DNA from: Nemophila menziesii
Lineage: Eukaryota > Streptophyta > Magnoliopsida > Boraginales > Hydrophyllaceae
Reading direction: 5' to 3'
NCBI GenBank assembly: GCA_029959085.1
Contig: JARWIR010000008.1
Span: forward strand, 7,936,001-8,000,000
DNA length: 64,000 nt
A program made the position numbers and the translations under genes. The notes beneath the pieces are model-generated. The model worked only from the letters and a program-made list of their open reading frames with translations. It searched no databases and was not told the origin of the DNA. Positions 11,026 to 22,439 of the stretch are shown in pieces (positions within the stretch are counted from its first letter, which is position 1; every line of letters begins with the position of its first letter).

Positions 11026-11769
11026 ATAATTCTGCTCTAGGTAACATAATCACTGTGCATAGTAATTCTATTCAAAGTCTTCTTAAAAGAGAATTCTCTT
11101 TTATTTCTTTCACTCCACATGATCTTGTCCTTTCCAGGAACTAATGACATGTTATCAAGTAAAGGAAGAATCTTACCACATGGAGGGAGCCGCCATCTAT
11201 TTTACCATAACAGGATTCAACAGTCTTGTTACAACTCACATTCAGATAGTCAAATTCAGTGTTTAGGCTTTGCTGTACACTTTCATTATTAATCCAATTA
11301 TCTCATAAGATTTATGTATTATTACCATTGTAAACTTTATAAGAAATAAAATCTTTTGCTACTTTTCTAATCTTGAGGAGCTGTTTACAAATCCAAGTGT
11401 GATATTGCTGAGAATTTGAACTCTAAATGCACTTATCCTTAATAATATTAGCACGAGTCTATTTATACCACAAATTATCTACTTGAGAATACATTCTCCA
11501 GAATGTAAACAACAAACATACCTTATTGATATTCTCAATGCTTGGAATACCAAGACCTCTTACATCTTTACTAGTACACACATTGACCCAAACAACTTTG
11601 GCACCCTGAGCTCCTTCCAAATTACCTCTCTAAAGAAAGCTTGACATTTTCTGATTGAATTTATATATTACTTGTTTGGGGAGGAGAAAAACTATACACT
11701 ATACCATAATTTTACTAACCAGGACTACCTTGATCAATTCCAATCTACCAACATAAGATAAAGTTTACA

Positions 11770-12994
11770 TCACTTATAATGACTCTGGCATATCTTTTCC
11801 ACTAACAAATTCCCATCTACAACACTTAGTTTCTTAAAGTGTAACGGGACCTCAAGATATCTAACTGGAAGCTTTTCAATCTTAATATTCAAAACTATAG
11901 AAATCATGTGCTGCATATGTTCTTCTGTCCCACCAAAATATAATTCACACTTATCAAAATTGATGCTCAATCCAGACATTCTAGTAAATAAGATAGGAGC
12001 TTCCTTGATAACTTTAGCTGAGCTAACATCTGACTTAAGGAATTTTAGAAGATCATCTACAAACACAATATGGTTAAGATTAAGACTTCTACACTTTTGA
12101 TGAAAATTGTTATTTTTTGTCAACATGAGAGAATAGTCATGTGAAAACTTCCATACATATAACAAATAAATAAGGAGAGAGAGAGGATATCCTTGTTTGA
12201 GTCCTCTATTCCCTTTAAAGTAGCAAAATGTTCACCATTTACACATACTGAAAAGTGAGGAATGCACACACACATTCTAATCCAAAGAATGAACTTATTT
12301 GGGAATCCAAATGCACTAAGAGTGCTTAGTAAGAATAACCAGTTTACACTATCATAGGATTTTTGTAAGTCCAAGTTGATAGTGCAATTAGGAGCTATTT
12401 GTTTCTGCTTATATCCCAAAACAATATCCTGAGCCACAAGTATATTATCACTAATATGCATCCCTCCTACATATGCTGCTAACCTATTAGCAATAACTCT
12501 AGGCAAAGTTTATAGGTGATATTTACACAAGAAATTGGCCTGAATTTTTTAACATTAGAGGCATTTTTCTCTTTAGGAATCAATACGGTATTAGTAGCAT
12601 TAACTTGGCTAAGTAGCTCTCCTAAATCCAGGAATTATCTAATAGCATTACAAAATTAATCTTGAATAATACTCCAGGCTGCTTTATAAAAGCAAGAATT
12701 AAGACCATCAGGTCCAGGACACTTATGTTCATTGACATAAAAGAGTGCACTCTTAATTTCATCATTAAACACGGGAGAGGTAAGAGCTACAATTTGATCA
12801 TCAATTAGACTGGATTGAATAAGCTTCTTAATAGTTGAACTGGAGAAATTCTCTTCAGTAGTAGCTTCAGAACCAAGTAAATTTATGTAGAACTTTACAA
12901 ACTCATCCTTAATAAGTAGAGTATCTATGATGATAATACATGCATCATTAATAAGTGTAGAAATATTATTCTTAGTCAACCTGCTTTTTATCAT
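11770..12994 (-). pseudogene. LINE ORF2 linker and reverse transcriptase, broken
   Basis: The minus strand reads a linker with CPGPDGLNSCFYKAAW (12700-12660), a frame with AAYVGGMHISDNILVAQD and LDLQKSYDSVNW (12480-12340, motif A), a degraded motif B (KGIEDSNKDILS instead of RGLRQGDPLS), and a frameshifted segment with HIVFVDDLLKF (near 12070, motif C; FVDD instead of FADD in copy 1). The LYFGGT block and YLEVPLHF thumb motif follow. The two Asp of motif C are kept but motif B is destroyed and at least three frame changes exist. Comparison with copy 1 is what defines the replaced segment at 5495-5925. Confidence 0.85.
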
Positions 12995-13181
12995 TTTATG
13001 AAACTATAAAGAGCTACAATCACTATCAGTAGTGAATGTGGTTCTAGCTTTCTGTTTAAGAATCTTGTTTTGAATTAACATAGCTTCTTCTAAACCTTCA
13101 AAATAATTTTATCTTCTGATAGAGTGAACGAATCATGAACACCATCCATAATCTTCTTCCAAATGATCTCTAAATGCACTC

Positions 13182-14182
13182 TTAAATCATTAATATGAGC
13201 AGAGTTCCTTCTAAAATATTTGTTATTGAAACTTTTTGAGCAAGTTTAGTTTCTTTTTGCTTCATACATAACTGATACATGAAGTTTCCCTTAACTTCTT
13301 TACTCCAGGCTTTCTTAATAACATTTAGAAATTTTTCATGTTGAGTACACATGTTAAAAAACCTCAAGGAACTAGGCTTAGAATGTTTAGCATTGCCTAT
13401 TAAAACTTTTAAGAAGCAACGATCAGATGTGGAAAGTGGAACTATAATAACATTTGATTGAATTACATCCATCCACTTACAGTTGACAAACATTATATCT
13501 ATTTACTAGCTCTCAGCTTCCCTGAATTATTCTTATTTGTCCAAGTGAAAATGACCTGCATATGATTTTCATATATGTTAGCCTCATCAATACACTCATC
13601 AAATTCAATAGAGCTATTGGCCAGTCTATCACAATGAAGCCTATCCTCAACCTCTAGTATCTCATTAAAATCTCCCAGAAAACACACTTGCTTATCATCA
13701 TAACTCTTACTCCACTCAATTACATCACTCCATAATATCTTCCTCTCATCTTCATCATTACTCGCATAAATGTATCCTGCATACAATTCACCAATATACC
13801 CAATAATTTTCATTTCTACAAACAGAGCTTGAGAAGTTTCAAGAATTAGCTTAACCTCTACAAAGTTCTTATCCCATAAGATCCAAACCCTGCCAAAATC
13901 ATCTTTATTATAGTTATGCATTACCTCAAGATGAGAGAAATGCGTGCTTATTATATTAAGGCACTTCTCGTATTTAACCTTTGTTTCTAAAATACCGATT
14001 AGCCTCACATTATTGTTAATTAAAAAATCCTTGACATCTAACAGTCTAAGGAATTTATTGAAACCCCCATCATTCCACGATGCTATATTCATAATTAGGG
14101 GGTGTGTGACTTCTTGCACAACTTGATCTTTAATGAAATTGCAGACATCCACATCAATATCATTTGTCTTAGAAACCTGCAA
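13182..14182 (-). pseudogene. LINE ORF2 endonuclease domain, broken
   Basis: The minus frame from 14182 contains IMNIASWNDGGFN, where NVRGFN is usual. It then has ILETKVKYE with the catalytic Glu, YIYASNDEDE, CFLGDFNEIL (intact GDFNE), and FTWTNKNN up to LRASK at 13499. After a stop the domain resumes from 13493 with STSDRCF, where SDHC is usual. Loss of the terminal catalytic His and the altered WNVRG start should abolish endonuclease activity. The downstream part (13380-13200) is the same coiled linker as in copy 1. Confidence 0.85.
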
Positions 14183-14499
14183 TCTTCAAATGAATTAGAT
14201 ACTAAAACAGAGCTTGATGGTAAATCATCATCAATTGCTGACTTTCTAGTACTAACTCTCTATTCATCAACTTTCTCCTTGTTCTTCTAATCAATATTAG
14301 TAGATTTTTTAGGAACCCATACCTTTTGTATATTTTGGCATTTACCTTCTACATGTCCAAACTTATTACATTTACCATAAATTATTGTCTTCCAATCATA
14401 CTCCACTTTCACTACATGAAGATCCTCCATTCCAAATCAACATAAACCGTATAAGGGAGCTCCTCTTTGGTATTTTCTTCTACGCATACCTTGGCATAT
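14183..14499 (-). pseudogene. LINE ORF1 C-terminus with zinc-knuckle remnant
   Basis: The minus reading gives a YAKVCVEE...LPYTVYVDLEWE strand typical of the DUF4283 C-terminal part. Next is a knuckle-like segment CNKFGHVEGKC (about 14370-14340) in which the first expected Cys is replaced, and then a Ser/Asp-rich tail. Stops interrupt the tail. The N-terminal two thirds of ORF1 are missing because the LINE ends at the LTR boundary. Confidence 0.65.
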
Positions 14500-15850
14500 T
14501 GATGTCTCCCTATTTGTCATGAAATAATCCTACTTGGAGACATCATTTTAGTTGTATTTATTAGTTTATAGGTCGATTTTCACATGATTTAGTACACTTT
14601 CCTATTTTGTGTCTTGAATTGATTATTTATTATTTATTATTTTTAGAGCAAATTAAGTTTAATTATCTATTTAGTGTGAAACTTTAGAGATATATGGTAA
14701 TTAATTAGAGTCCAAGTTGGTTCCAAGAGCTAATGGAAAGAATATAAACATGGAAGTTGAAATTAAGGAAGTAAAAGCTAAAAACATGGAAAAGGAAAAG
14801 CTGCCATAAATCTGAATTCCAGCACACACGACCACAAATCAGCTTATATCTCAAAATAGGTGAGGAATTTGGAAGAATGTTTAAGATCAAAGTTAAATAT
14901 CTTTCCGAGACGATGAATTTCGACTACTCATACGCGTCAAACGAATAAGTATTGAAACTATTAGGACCAAAACAAAAACAGGGCTGATTCCATATTTTTG
15001 GGCTACGAATTTGAGTTGGGCTTGGAGTCCAACACTTACCTTCTCCTTCAAGAAAACGATTAGGTCTTCCTATACACTATAAATACAACCTATAATCATT
15101 AGAAAAATGATCCTTGGCAAAACCTTAAGCCAAGAGGAAGCTACAACACAAGAGAAGAAGTCTGGAAGGAGCAGAACACCATATTATGTCTTCTTCTACC
15201 GTTAAATTTGTAATTTCGTTCTTTTCTTTCTCTAGTATGAACTAATTTACTTTTAGCTTGAGATTTATCATTTATGTATGAACCCTAGTTTTTCTATTTG
15301 ATTTGGGATACTACGGTACTTAATTGGAATTTATGTTTTATGTTCTGTTTATGTGTTTTGATTTAATGACTGTTTTCCTTGCTAGTGCACGAGTATAGGA
15401 TTACCTTAATAGTAGTTAGATGATCACCTTAGCTGGGAGTTTAACTATTGAAACACCACATAACGTCTAGAACAAGGTTTAGACCTGACAAATCAACCTA
15501 ACTAGATAACCATTAGGGTATGTTTTCACCACTATCATCATGTTTGGAATTAAATTTCTTAGGGCCTTGGTGGCGCTTGATTACCCTAGGTTTGGGCTGC
15601 CTCATGATGTGTCTGTAGCCCCCTTAGTCGATGTCAAGGTTTAAGGTATAAGAATTTAGAATCCTGATTATTTCATAAGACATAATTCACTCTTTGACGA
15701 TAGAATAACCAAAACTAGTGGGGATTAGTTGCTAATATCTCGAGCTAAACTCTCATACTACTTGTGGTGCGTGCGGGGCTTTTCCATTTCCCTTTTGGCT
15801 TTCATAGCCTTTATTCTCTTGAAAATAATAGATAGGTAAGTTATTTTAAA
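14500..15850 (+). mobile_element. Truncated LTR of an Athila-like element
   Basis: It starts TGATGTCTCC and its first 46 bases can fold into a hairpin (14500-14509 with 14536-14545, GGAGACATCA). The same start and layout recur at 33251, 56265, 60716 and 61838. Similarity to the 33251 LTR runs through the AAGAAGTCTGGAAGGAGCA block (about 15150-15175) and the 'gacaacc..aaccta.ctagataa' block near 15485-15505, and fades near 15850. There is no primer-binding site or LTR end, so the LTR is 3'-truncated. A TATAAATA box lies at 15078-15085. Confidence 0.7.
15078..15085 (+). promoter_or_regulatory. LTR TATA box (TATAAATA)
   Basis: TATAAATA sits about 580 bp into the LTR, at the equivalent place to the TATA boxes at 33818, 56833, 61278 and 62396. 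Conservation between family members supports it as the U3 promoter. Confidence 0.6.
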
Positions 15851-16037
15851 CTATTAGCTTTTCTATCTCCGCTCCTATGTGAGACATTTTCTTCACAGAA
15901 AATGTCTTTTCCACTTTTCCAAAAGAATATGAACAGTTTTAGTTAATACTCTATATTAATCTAAATCTTTTCCAATCATTCAAAGAAAATATGAATAAAT
16001 TTATGTTTAAGATTATATTAAACTAATAATATATATC

Positions 16038-16390
16038 TTTAAAAGATATCAAATAGAAGATGGAAAAAGTTAGTTCATGTATATTGTGGAAAAAAAGAAA
16101 TATTGTTTGTTCTTTGTTGTTTCCAGTTCAAAGGAAATGTTTCTTGTGGTCTAAAATGAAGGGAAAGTCAAATTAGAGTAAAATATTAACTATCTTCATC
16201 TTTATAACCTTCTTTACATCTTAAAAGATATCAAATAGAAGGTGGAAAAAATTAGTTCTTGTATATTTTGAAAAAAAAGAGATACTGTTTGTTCTTTGTT
16301 GTTCCCGGTTCTAAGAAAATGTTTCTTGTGGTCTAAAATGAGGGGAAAGTCAAATTAGAGTAAAATATTAACTATCTTCATCTTTATACT
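16038..16390. repeat. Tandem duplication, two copies of about 170 bp
   Basis: AAAAGATATCAAATAGAAG starts both copies (about 16038 and 16222). Each runs through a shared TGTTTGTTCTTTGTTGTT segment and ends TATTAACTATCTTCATCTTTATA. The copies differ at scattered bases, so the duplication is not new. No gene is within. Confidence 0.85.
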
Positions 16391-17799
16391 CAGTTTTAGA
16401 TTGTGAGTAAAATGGTAACTATCTTCACCTTTATAAACCTCTCAATTTAGATTGTGCGATTTCACAAAATTGGAGGATGCATATGCAAAATCATGAGTAA
16501 ACGAAACTAGTGCTAACTATTAGTATTGAGAAATGCATGCAAGTGTTGTGAAAGTTTTTGCCCCATATCGACAAAATGAGAATAAAAAGTGACAAAATGA
16601 GCATAGAAATATCATATATTGCATGTATAATAGATTTGATCTGGTTGTCGGTTGAACCCGCGCAGGACTCCAATTTCTTTTGTCTGACTCGTTATCTCTC
16701 GGATTGAGTTAGTAAATTATTGGGCCGACCCAAACTTATATTGGTTTGGGCCAATATTTGCTCACCCCATTATTATAAAACAAAAGAAAATGCTGAAAGT
16801 AAATTCTACAAAGACTTGTTGGCATTAATGTGCACATACTAAACTTTTTGAATTTCTGACTTTTTGCGTTTTAGTTGTGATTTAACAAACGATGGGCTTT
16901 TAATTCAAAGTTTTGGGATAAATTATATGTGACCAATAACTAAAATACGGGTAGGATTAGTCATGGTATATGCAAGTTGGCCTGGATCATTCACATACTT
17001 AAAAGAAAAACTAAAATACTTTTAAATAAGAAAAAATTATATAAAGGTAAAAATGTAAATGGCAAAATGATCACTGAGTACATGTTAGAGAGTTATTGTT
17101 ACCAACACTATTCGCCGCCAAAAATTAATTATTGGCAATTGTCGTCGGTGTATACATGTCAAAGGTGGGTTTAAAAAGTCCCTTAACCTAAAAATTTACT
17201 GAGCATGAAAAATATCTTATTTTACTAAAAAAATCACTGAACTTGCTTGAAAGAATTCTAAGCATACTTGAAAAATTGTTGAACATTCTAAAAAAAATCA
17301 CCGAGCTTACTAAAAAATCTTTATGCATGTTCAGTATTTTTTACGGAGCGTGTTTCTTTAATTGGGTTTTCATATCTAATATTTTTTTCGAACCTTAAAC
17401 AAAATTTAAACATAACATAGAACTATTTCATATTATTATATTACAAAAAATTACAACATTTTAATAAATTTGTTATATTGCAAGAAAAAACTCAAATTCG
17501 AGTTAGAATAATAATTTATTTATTATTATTTTTAAATTATTGTACTAGGTTGATGTCAATGACACCTTTTTCCATACCTCAACTAGCAATGCCATAAATC
17601 CTGAGCTACCAAAATCCCAGACTTTCATATCCGCGACCTCCACTATCGTATTGCTACTCCACCATTATAACCAACAATGACGCATTACTGCTTCACTACC
17701 ACCACCATACCCAGGAACCACACTCACCAACACCTCCACTTCTCTGCCCGAAACCACGCACACCTTGATGCAGTCAAGAAAAACACCACGACACTGGAT
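16391..17799. other. AT-rich stretch without recognised gene
   Basis: This holds a possible hAT-like end near 16640-16770 (GGGCCGACCC ... TTTGCTCACCCC) without a partner, and a patch around 17210-17340 repeating 'actgagc..gaaaaat' phrases. The 17540-17800 segment is GC-richer with CACCACC runs. It reads like the left half of a sequence that continues at 18730 beyond the hAT-like element. Confidence 0.45.
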
Positions 17800-18725
17800 C
17801 AACTAAGGTTGAGCAAATCAAAACCAAAAACCCAACCCAAGTAATTAAAACTTTTTGGGAAAACACAAAAAAACAAAAAATCAATTGGTTCGGTTTTTAA
17901 TTTTTCAAAATTCAAAAGAAATTCGGTTCGGTTTAGTGTAGTGCCAAAATACCAAACCGAAAAAATAAATCATAGTCTAATCTTCTAAATGATTTGTGTA
18001 ATTATCCATCCTCAGCATTTTCTTAACAAATAAGTTTTTTGACTTAAACAACCTTGTTAATTAAGAATGTGGAAATAGAGTGAAGTATATTCAAAAGGGT
18101 TGCATAAAAACCGACACAAACTTAGCTAATCAACATCTTAATTAGTATACAACAAGGTCAAGTGAGTTAGCTAGTTGATTCATATGGAAGTTTTGTACCC
18201 ATGGATTTTAAATCAACAATTTATGAACTAGTATTGTACATGAGGTAAATTAGTATTGACATGTTTCTCTCATATCTGAGGTAGAGGAGAAATAGTCGAG
18301 ATGTGTATATGTTAGGTTTCACAATTTTCTTGGACATGTCAAGTATATATGTTAGCTTATTTATTAATAAAACATGTAGGCTTAAATTATTGCAATACTA
18401 GGAATACACAAGTGTATATCTTATAAGTTAAAAACCAGATATAGGTTTTTCAGTTTTTAATATTTGTTCCATACTCTTACACCGAGAAACTAAACTAATC
18501 CGTAAACCGAAACAAATCAATACCGAAACAAAAATCGAATCAAGAACCAAATGCGAATCACAAAACAAAAACCAAAATCATGCCCGAAACTGCATACCAA
18601 ACTGGAAACCGAGTAACAAAACCAACAATAAAGGCTCAGTTCAGTATTTAAATTCTAAAAAATCGAACCATTAAGGTAGGTTCCAGTTTTAGCCGAAAAC
18701 CAAGGCAACCATACCATGCTTATCC
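17800..18725. mobile_element. hAT-like non-autonomous element (GGTTCGG/AACCGAA-rich)
   Basis: The left end (about 17803, TAAGGTTGAGCAAA) and the right end (CATGCTTATCCTA near 18715) form a weak inverted repeat. Sub-terminal GGTTCGGTTT on the left mirrors AACCGAAAC, ATCGAACC and similar on the right. This arrangement is typical of degenerate plant hAT elements. The flanks on both sides are CACCACC-rich and seem continuous. No transposase frame is inside, and I could not see a clear 8-bp target duplication. Confidence 0.5.
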
Positions 18726-19053
18726 TAGGAGCCACGGAGCACCATGGTCACAAACTCGTCATGGACACGAACCTTGCCGAAGTCACGAACCACCACAACC
18801 ACCACCTAAAACCATCACACCATTACTTATAACCTTGATCTCAATCTCCACTTCCATAGTTTTATCCCTAAAAGCCACGAGCAATTTCCTCCAGCTCATT
18901 TTTATACCACAATGGCAATTGTTTTAGCTCAACAACCAACCATGAGAGCTTTCCGAGCGGAGGAGGGGAGGGGGGAGAGGTGAGAGAGTTCAGAAATTTG
19001 GTTTTTTATTTGTTTAGTATTAGGGTTTATGGGTTATAACAGGATACATATAG

Positions 19054-19098
<45 letters not shown>

Positions 19099-19489
19099 GG
19101 GTAAATAGGGTATGGAAAAATATATTTTAATTTAGATTTTTTTTCTAAATCTAATTGGTCTATTGTAATAACATAATAGGTGTTAGGGTTTTTGGTGTTT
19201 AGGAGGGGTCTCCAAGACCCGTTAGGTCAAAATCTCAAGATAAGAATTATATAGATCTTTGTGTTAGAAGGTTAAATTTTCAAATAATTTCTTACATATA
19301 CATAATAATATTTTAGAAAATTAAACAATCAACTAATTATTTTAAAACAATAAAAAGAGTTTAATTGATAATGAAAACATTATTTTAAAAATAATACACT
19401 TTGAAGTTAAATAATTTATCACACGAATGGCCAAACACGTGCAAAAGAAGTTTCGGTAAAGTGTTTGGGGCATGTTGGTGAAGAGAATA
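18726..19489. other. No recognised gene; (TA)n at 19055-19095
   Basis: A CACCACC-rich segment (18730-18910), then a purine-rich GGAGGGGAGGGGGGAG tract near 18963 and a TA microsatellite. The rest is AT-rich with no supported feature. Confidence 0.45.
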
Positions 19490-19730
19490 TGAATTCTATA
19501 GTGATTATAAAGTAAACACAAGCCTCTTCTTACATAGATAGATAAAATACAATTTATGTGGGTTTGTAATGTATATGTATCTATATATATCAAAATATAT
19601 ATGTAACTAATATGTAGAACAACTTCTAACAATTTTTACATAGGTAGTTAGTCATGTTTAGCTGCATTTTTTTCTTTCTCTTTTACGGTTATAATACATC
19701 ACATGTATAGAAGTGTAATGATGATTATCA
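19490..19730 (-). mobile_element. Copia LTR remnant (3' LTR, antisense)
   Basis: On the minus strand the LTR starts TGATAATCAT at 19730, immediately after a purine tract (TTGAGGGGG, 19731-19739) that follows the RNase H domain. This is the expected polypurine-tract/LTR junction. A second copy of the same LTR (27935-28131) shares the TGTTAGAAGTTGTT and GGCTTGTGTTTAC blocks. The far end of this LTR (below 19490) could not be fixed. Confidence 0.6.
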
Positions 19731-19739
19731 CCCCCTCAA

Positions 19740-20158
19740 ACTGAGCAAGGTAACCAAGGGAAGTTTAGAAACAAGATAACTAACTTGACTTCAAGATAAT
19801 CCCTTAGTATATAAATCAACAAGTTGTTCAGAGGAAGCAATATGATATGGAGAAAGATGTTGAGAAGAAACTTGTTCTCTTTTGAAGTCAAAATCAACAC
19901 CTATATGGAGTGTGAAACACCAGATTTAGAGCAAGAGAAATAATAGAAATATTATCAAAAGTTAAACTAGGAGTAACAACCTTAATATGCATATTATGCA
20001 ACAAATAGGTAAGCCATTTAATCTTAGCTGAAACATGAGACACAACTCTATATTAAGTTTTAGTGGATGACCCAGCTATTGCATCTTGCTTCTTTGATCC
20101 CCAATAAACAATGTTAGAACCAAGGAAGATGCAATAGCCAATGGCAGATCTTCTAAAG
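19740..20158 (-). pseudogene. Ty1/copia RNase H domain, antisense remnant
   Basis: The minus strand reads RSAIGYCIFLGSN, then SKKQDAIAGSSTKT (usually SSKKQ...RSSTEAEYRA), EIKW as AKIKWL, a HNMHIKV strand, FDNISIISLALN where CDNQSAI.IA.N is usual, VFH, and finally QLVDLYTKGLS. This is the C-terminal RNase H of copia Pol in the right order up to the purine tract. The catalytic Glu of TEAE and Asp of CDN region are altered and stops are present. The domain is broken off at about 20158, where the gypsy sequence starts in the other orientation. Confidence 0.85.
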
Positions 20159-20159
20159 A

Positions 20160-20700
20160 AAGATCTACTACTGTGATTTTGCAAATGCCTGATAAGTCTA
20201 TTCCCGCCATGGAGAAAAGATTGAAGATGTGCTCGTCAAGACAAGTAGCTTTATATTTTTATGTGATTTTGTTATCCTTCACTAAGATGCGGATAAGAAT
20301 GTGCTAATCATATTGGGGCTACCATTCTTAGCCACAGGGCGTACACTACTTGATGTAGAAAATGGAGAGCAAATTATGCGAGGACAAGATGTATAGGTCA
20401 AATTCAATTTGTTCAAGGCCATGAAGTTTCCTGATCAGAGGGATGATTGTTTACGTATCGACATCCTCGATCGTGTCACACAATAGGTATTTGATGAAAA
20501 TAATTATCATGATATTTTACAGGCTGCCTTGGCACTAGATTTCCTGAATTACACGAAGAGTTAGCCGATAGTGTGCCGACTATACATTCATATGAGAAGA
20601 AACGAATTGGTAACCAAGAATACAAACAAGTTCGAGATTCGGGGGAGATAAAACCACCAAAGAAACCATCAATCACATCTCCTCCAAAACTTTAAGAGAA
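20160..20700 (+). pseudogene. Gypsy aspartic protease remnant
   Basis: The readable start TTVILQMPDKSIPA is the strand before the family's usual GKIEDVLVKVD phrase. That phrase follows after a frameshift as KIEDVLVK. The PFLATGRTLLDVENGEQIMR block (20318-20380) is the C-terminal half of a retropepsin with the ILG..FL motif (ILGLPFL here). The catalytic DLGAS loop is upstream of the break and is absent. The tail has FPDQRDDCLRIDI, then a Lys/Pro-rich spacer to 20690. In the family this enzyme processes Gag-Pol. Confidence 0.75.
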
Positions 20701-20929
20701 ACCACTACCGTCCCATGTGAGGTATGTTTATTTCGGATAAAAATATATTACCTGTTATTATTTCCGCTAATTTGACAAGTCCTCAAGAAGAAAAGTTGTT
20801 ACCTGTGCTTCGAGCTAACAAAGAGGCAATTGGGTAGACTATTACTGATATCAAAGGCATTAGTCCTACCATTTGTCAACACAAGATCATTCTTGAAGAT
20901 GAGAATGCACGATCAGTTGAGGGCCAAAG

Positions 20930-21640
20930 GATACTACACCGATAATGAAGAAAGTGGTGAGAAAGGAAGTTATCAAGTTGTTGGATGCGGGAATCATCTT
21001 CTTCATATCCAACAGTGAATGGGTGAGTCCGGTGCAATGTGTTCCGAATAAGGGAGGAATTACTACCGTCCTTAATGATTAGAATGAACTCACACCCTCA
21101 AGAACCATTGTAGGTTGGAGAGTGTGTATGGATTATCATAGACTGAACAAGGCCACAAAGAAGGATCATTTTCCTTTACCGCTCATAGACCAGATGTTAG
21201 ACAAGCTTGCAGGGAAGGAGTACTATTACTTCCTCGATGGCTAATCATGTTACAATTAGATTTGTCTGGATCCCTTTGATCAACACAAAACTACTTTTAC
21301 ATGTCCATTTGTCACGTTTGCATTTCAGAGGATGCCATTTAGATTATGCAATGCACCAGCCACGTTCTAGCGGTGCATGATGGCGATATTTTGGGACATG
21401 ATTGATCATTTCTTCGAGGTATTTATGGATGACTTCTCAGCATTTGGAGATAATTTTGATCATTTCCTTGCCAACTATGAGAAGGTGTTAATTTGTTGTA
21501 AGGATGTTGATCTTGTTTCAAATTGGGAGAAGTTTCACTGCATGGTTCGTGAGGGATCATTTTGGGGCACAAGGTTTCGAGCAAGGTTATGGAGGTTGAC
21601 CGTGCAAAGATTGAGGTAATATAAACCCTTCCACCTCCCA
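20930..21640 (+). pseudogene. Gypsy reverse transcriptase, broken
   Basis: Motifs in order: EVIKLLDAGIIF..SNSEWVSPVQCVPNKGG (20960-21055), GWRVCMDYHRLNKATKKDHFPLP (21115-21180), FLDG (usually FLDGYSGY, motif A), TTFTCPF.TFAFQRMPF.LCNAPATF (21290-21367, motif B region) and VFMDDFSAFG (motif C) with the two catalytic Asp at 21428-21433. At least six stops or frameshifts interrupt the frame. The sequence is clearly gypsy and closest in style to Athila. It cannot be translated as one protein. Confidence 0.88.
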
Positions 21641-21719
21641 ATTTTGTTAAGGGTGTGAGAAGTTTCTTAGGCCATGCGGGATTCCACCGCTGTTTTATTA
21701 AAGTATTTTCAAAGATTGC

Positions 21720-22215
21720 CAAGGCACTTTGTATCTTACTCGAGAAGGATATGAAGTTCATTTTACTGATTCATTTTTTAAAGCGTTTTTGAAAATTAAG
21801 GAGAAACTCATCTCTACACCAGTTGTGACTCCCCCTGAGTGTAGTCTTCCGTTCAAGGTTATGTGTGATGTGAGTGATCTTTCTATAGGTACCGTGTTGG
21901 GTCAGCGTAAGTTAAGATATTTCATACTTTTTATTATGCAAGTAAGACTTTCACAGGTGCACAATTGAGATATACCATAACCGAGAAGGAGTTATTAGTC
22001 ATGGTATATGCGTTTGATAAGTTCCACTCCTATCTTCTTAGTGAGAAGGTTATTGTATACACGGACCTTTCGGAAATCAAGTATCTCATGGAGAAGAAAG
22101 ACGCAAAGTCGCGTGTTATTAGGTTGGTGCTTTAACTGCAAGAGTTTGACTTAGATATTCGAGACCGGAAGGGGAGAAAAAAATCAAGTAGCTGATCATC
22201 TTTCTCGCCTCTAAG
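21720..22215 (+). pseudogene. Gypsy RNase H domain, broken
   Basis: After LTREGYEVHFTDSFFKAFLKIKEKL the frame gives LPFKVMCDVSDLSIGTVLGQ, the standard start of Ty3 RNase H (VMCDASD). In other frames AQLRYTITEKELLVMVYAFDKFHSYLL, TDLSEIKYLM and VADHLSRL can be followed to 22212. The first catalytic Asp in the family's FEIMCDASDYAVGAVLGQ pattern is kept as CDVSD. Frame changes occur near 21920 and 22130. Confidence 0.82.
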
Positions 22216-22439
22216 GTTCTAAAGTCAAGAATGGTACAAAATTGGTCATAAAGGTATTTCCTAATGAGAATTTGTTTGTGGTGAATACGCAAAATGTTCC
22301 TTGGTATAAAAATATTGCTAACTTGATAGTTAGTGGTGTGTTCCCCATTGGAAGCAAAGAAAAAGAGAGGAAGAGACTAATGCATCACACAAAGCAATTC
22401 TTTTGGGAAGACCCATAAATGTTCAAGGTATGTAGTGAT

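Larger units (their letters stand above)
10403..14499 (-). mobile_element. Degenerate plant L1-type LINE, copy 2
   Basis: On the minus strand it reads from the C-terminal part of ORF1 (14499) through endonuclease, RT and a zinc-binding C-terminal region, to a 3' UTR ending near the (TA)n at 10400. It is the same family as copy 1: the EN starts and RT blocks are closely alike. Its ORF1 is cut at 14499/14500, where an LTR starts. That fits either insertion of the LTR element into the LINE or later deletion. Many stops and frameshifts are present. Confidence 0.85.

Noticed and set aside
16640..16770. hAT end (GGGCCGACCC ... TTTGCTCACCCC)
   Set aside because: A single end without a matching partner or target duplication.
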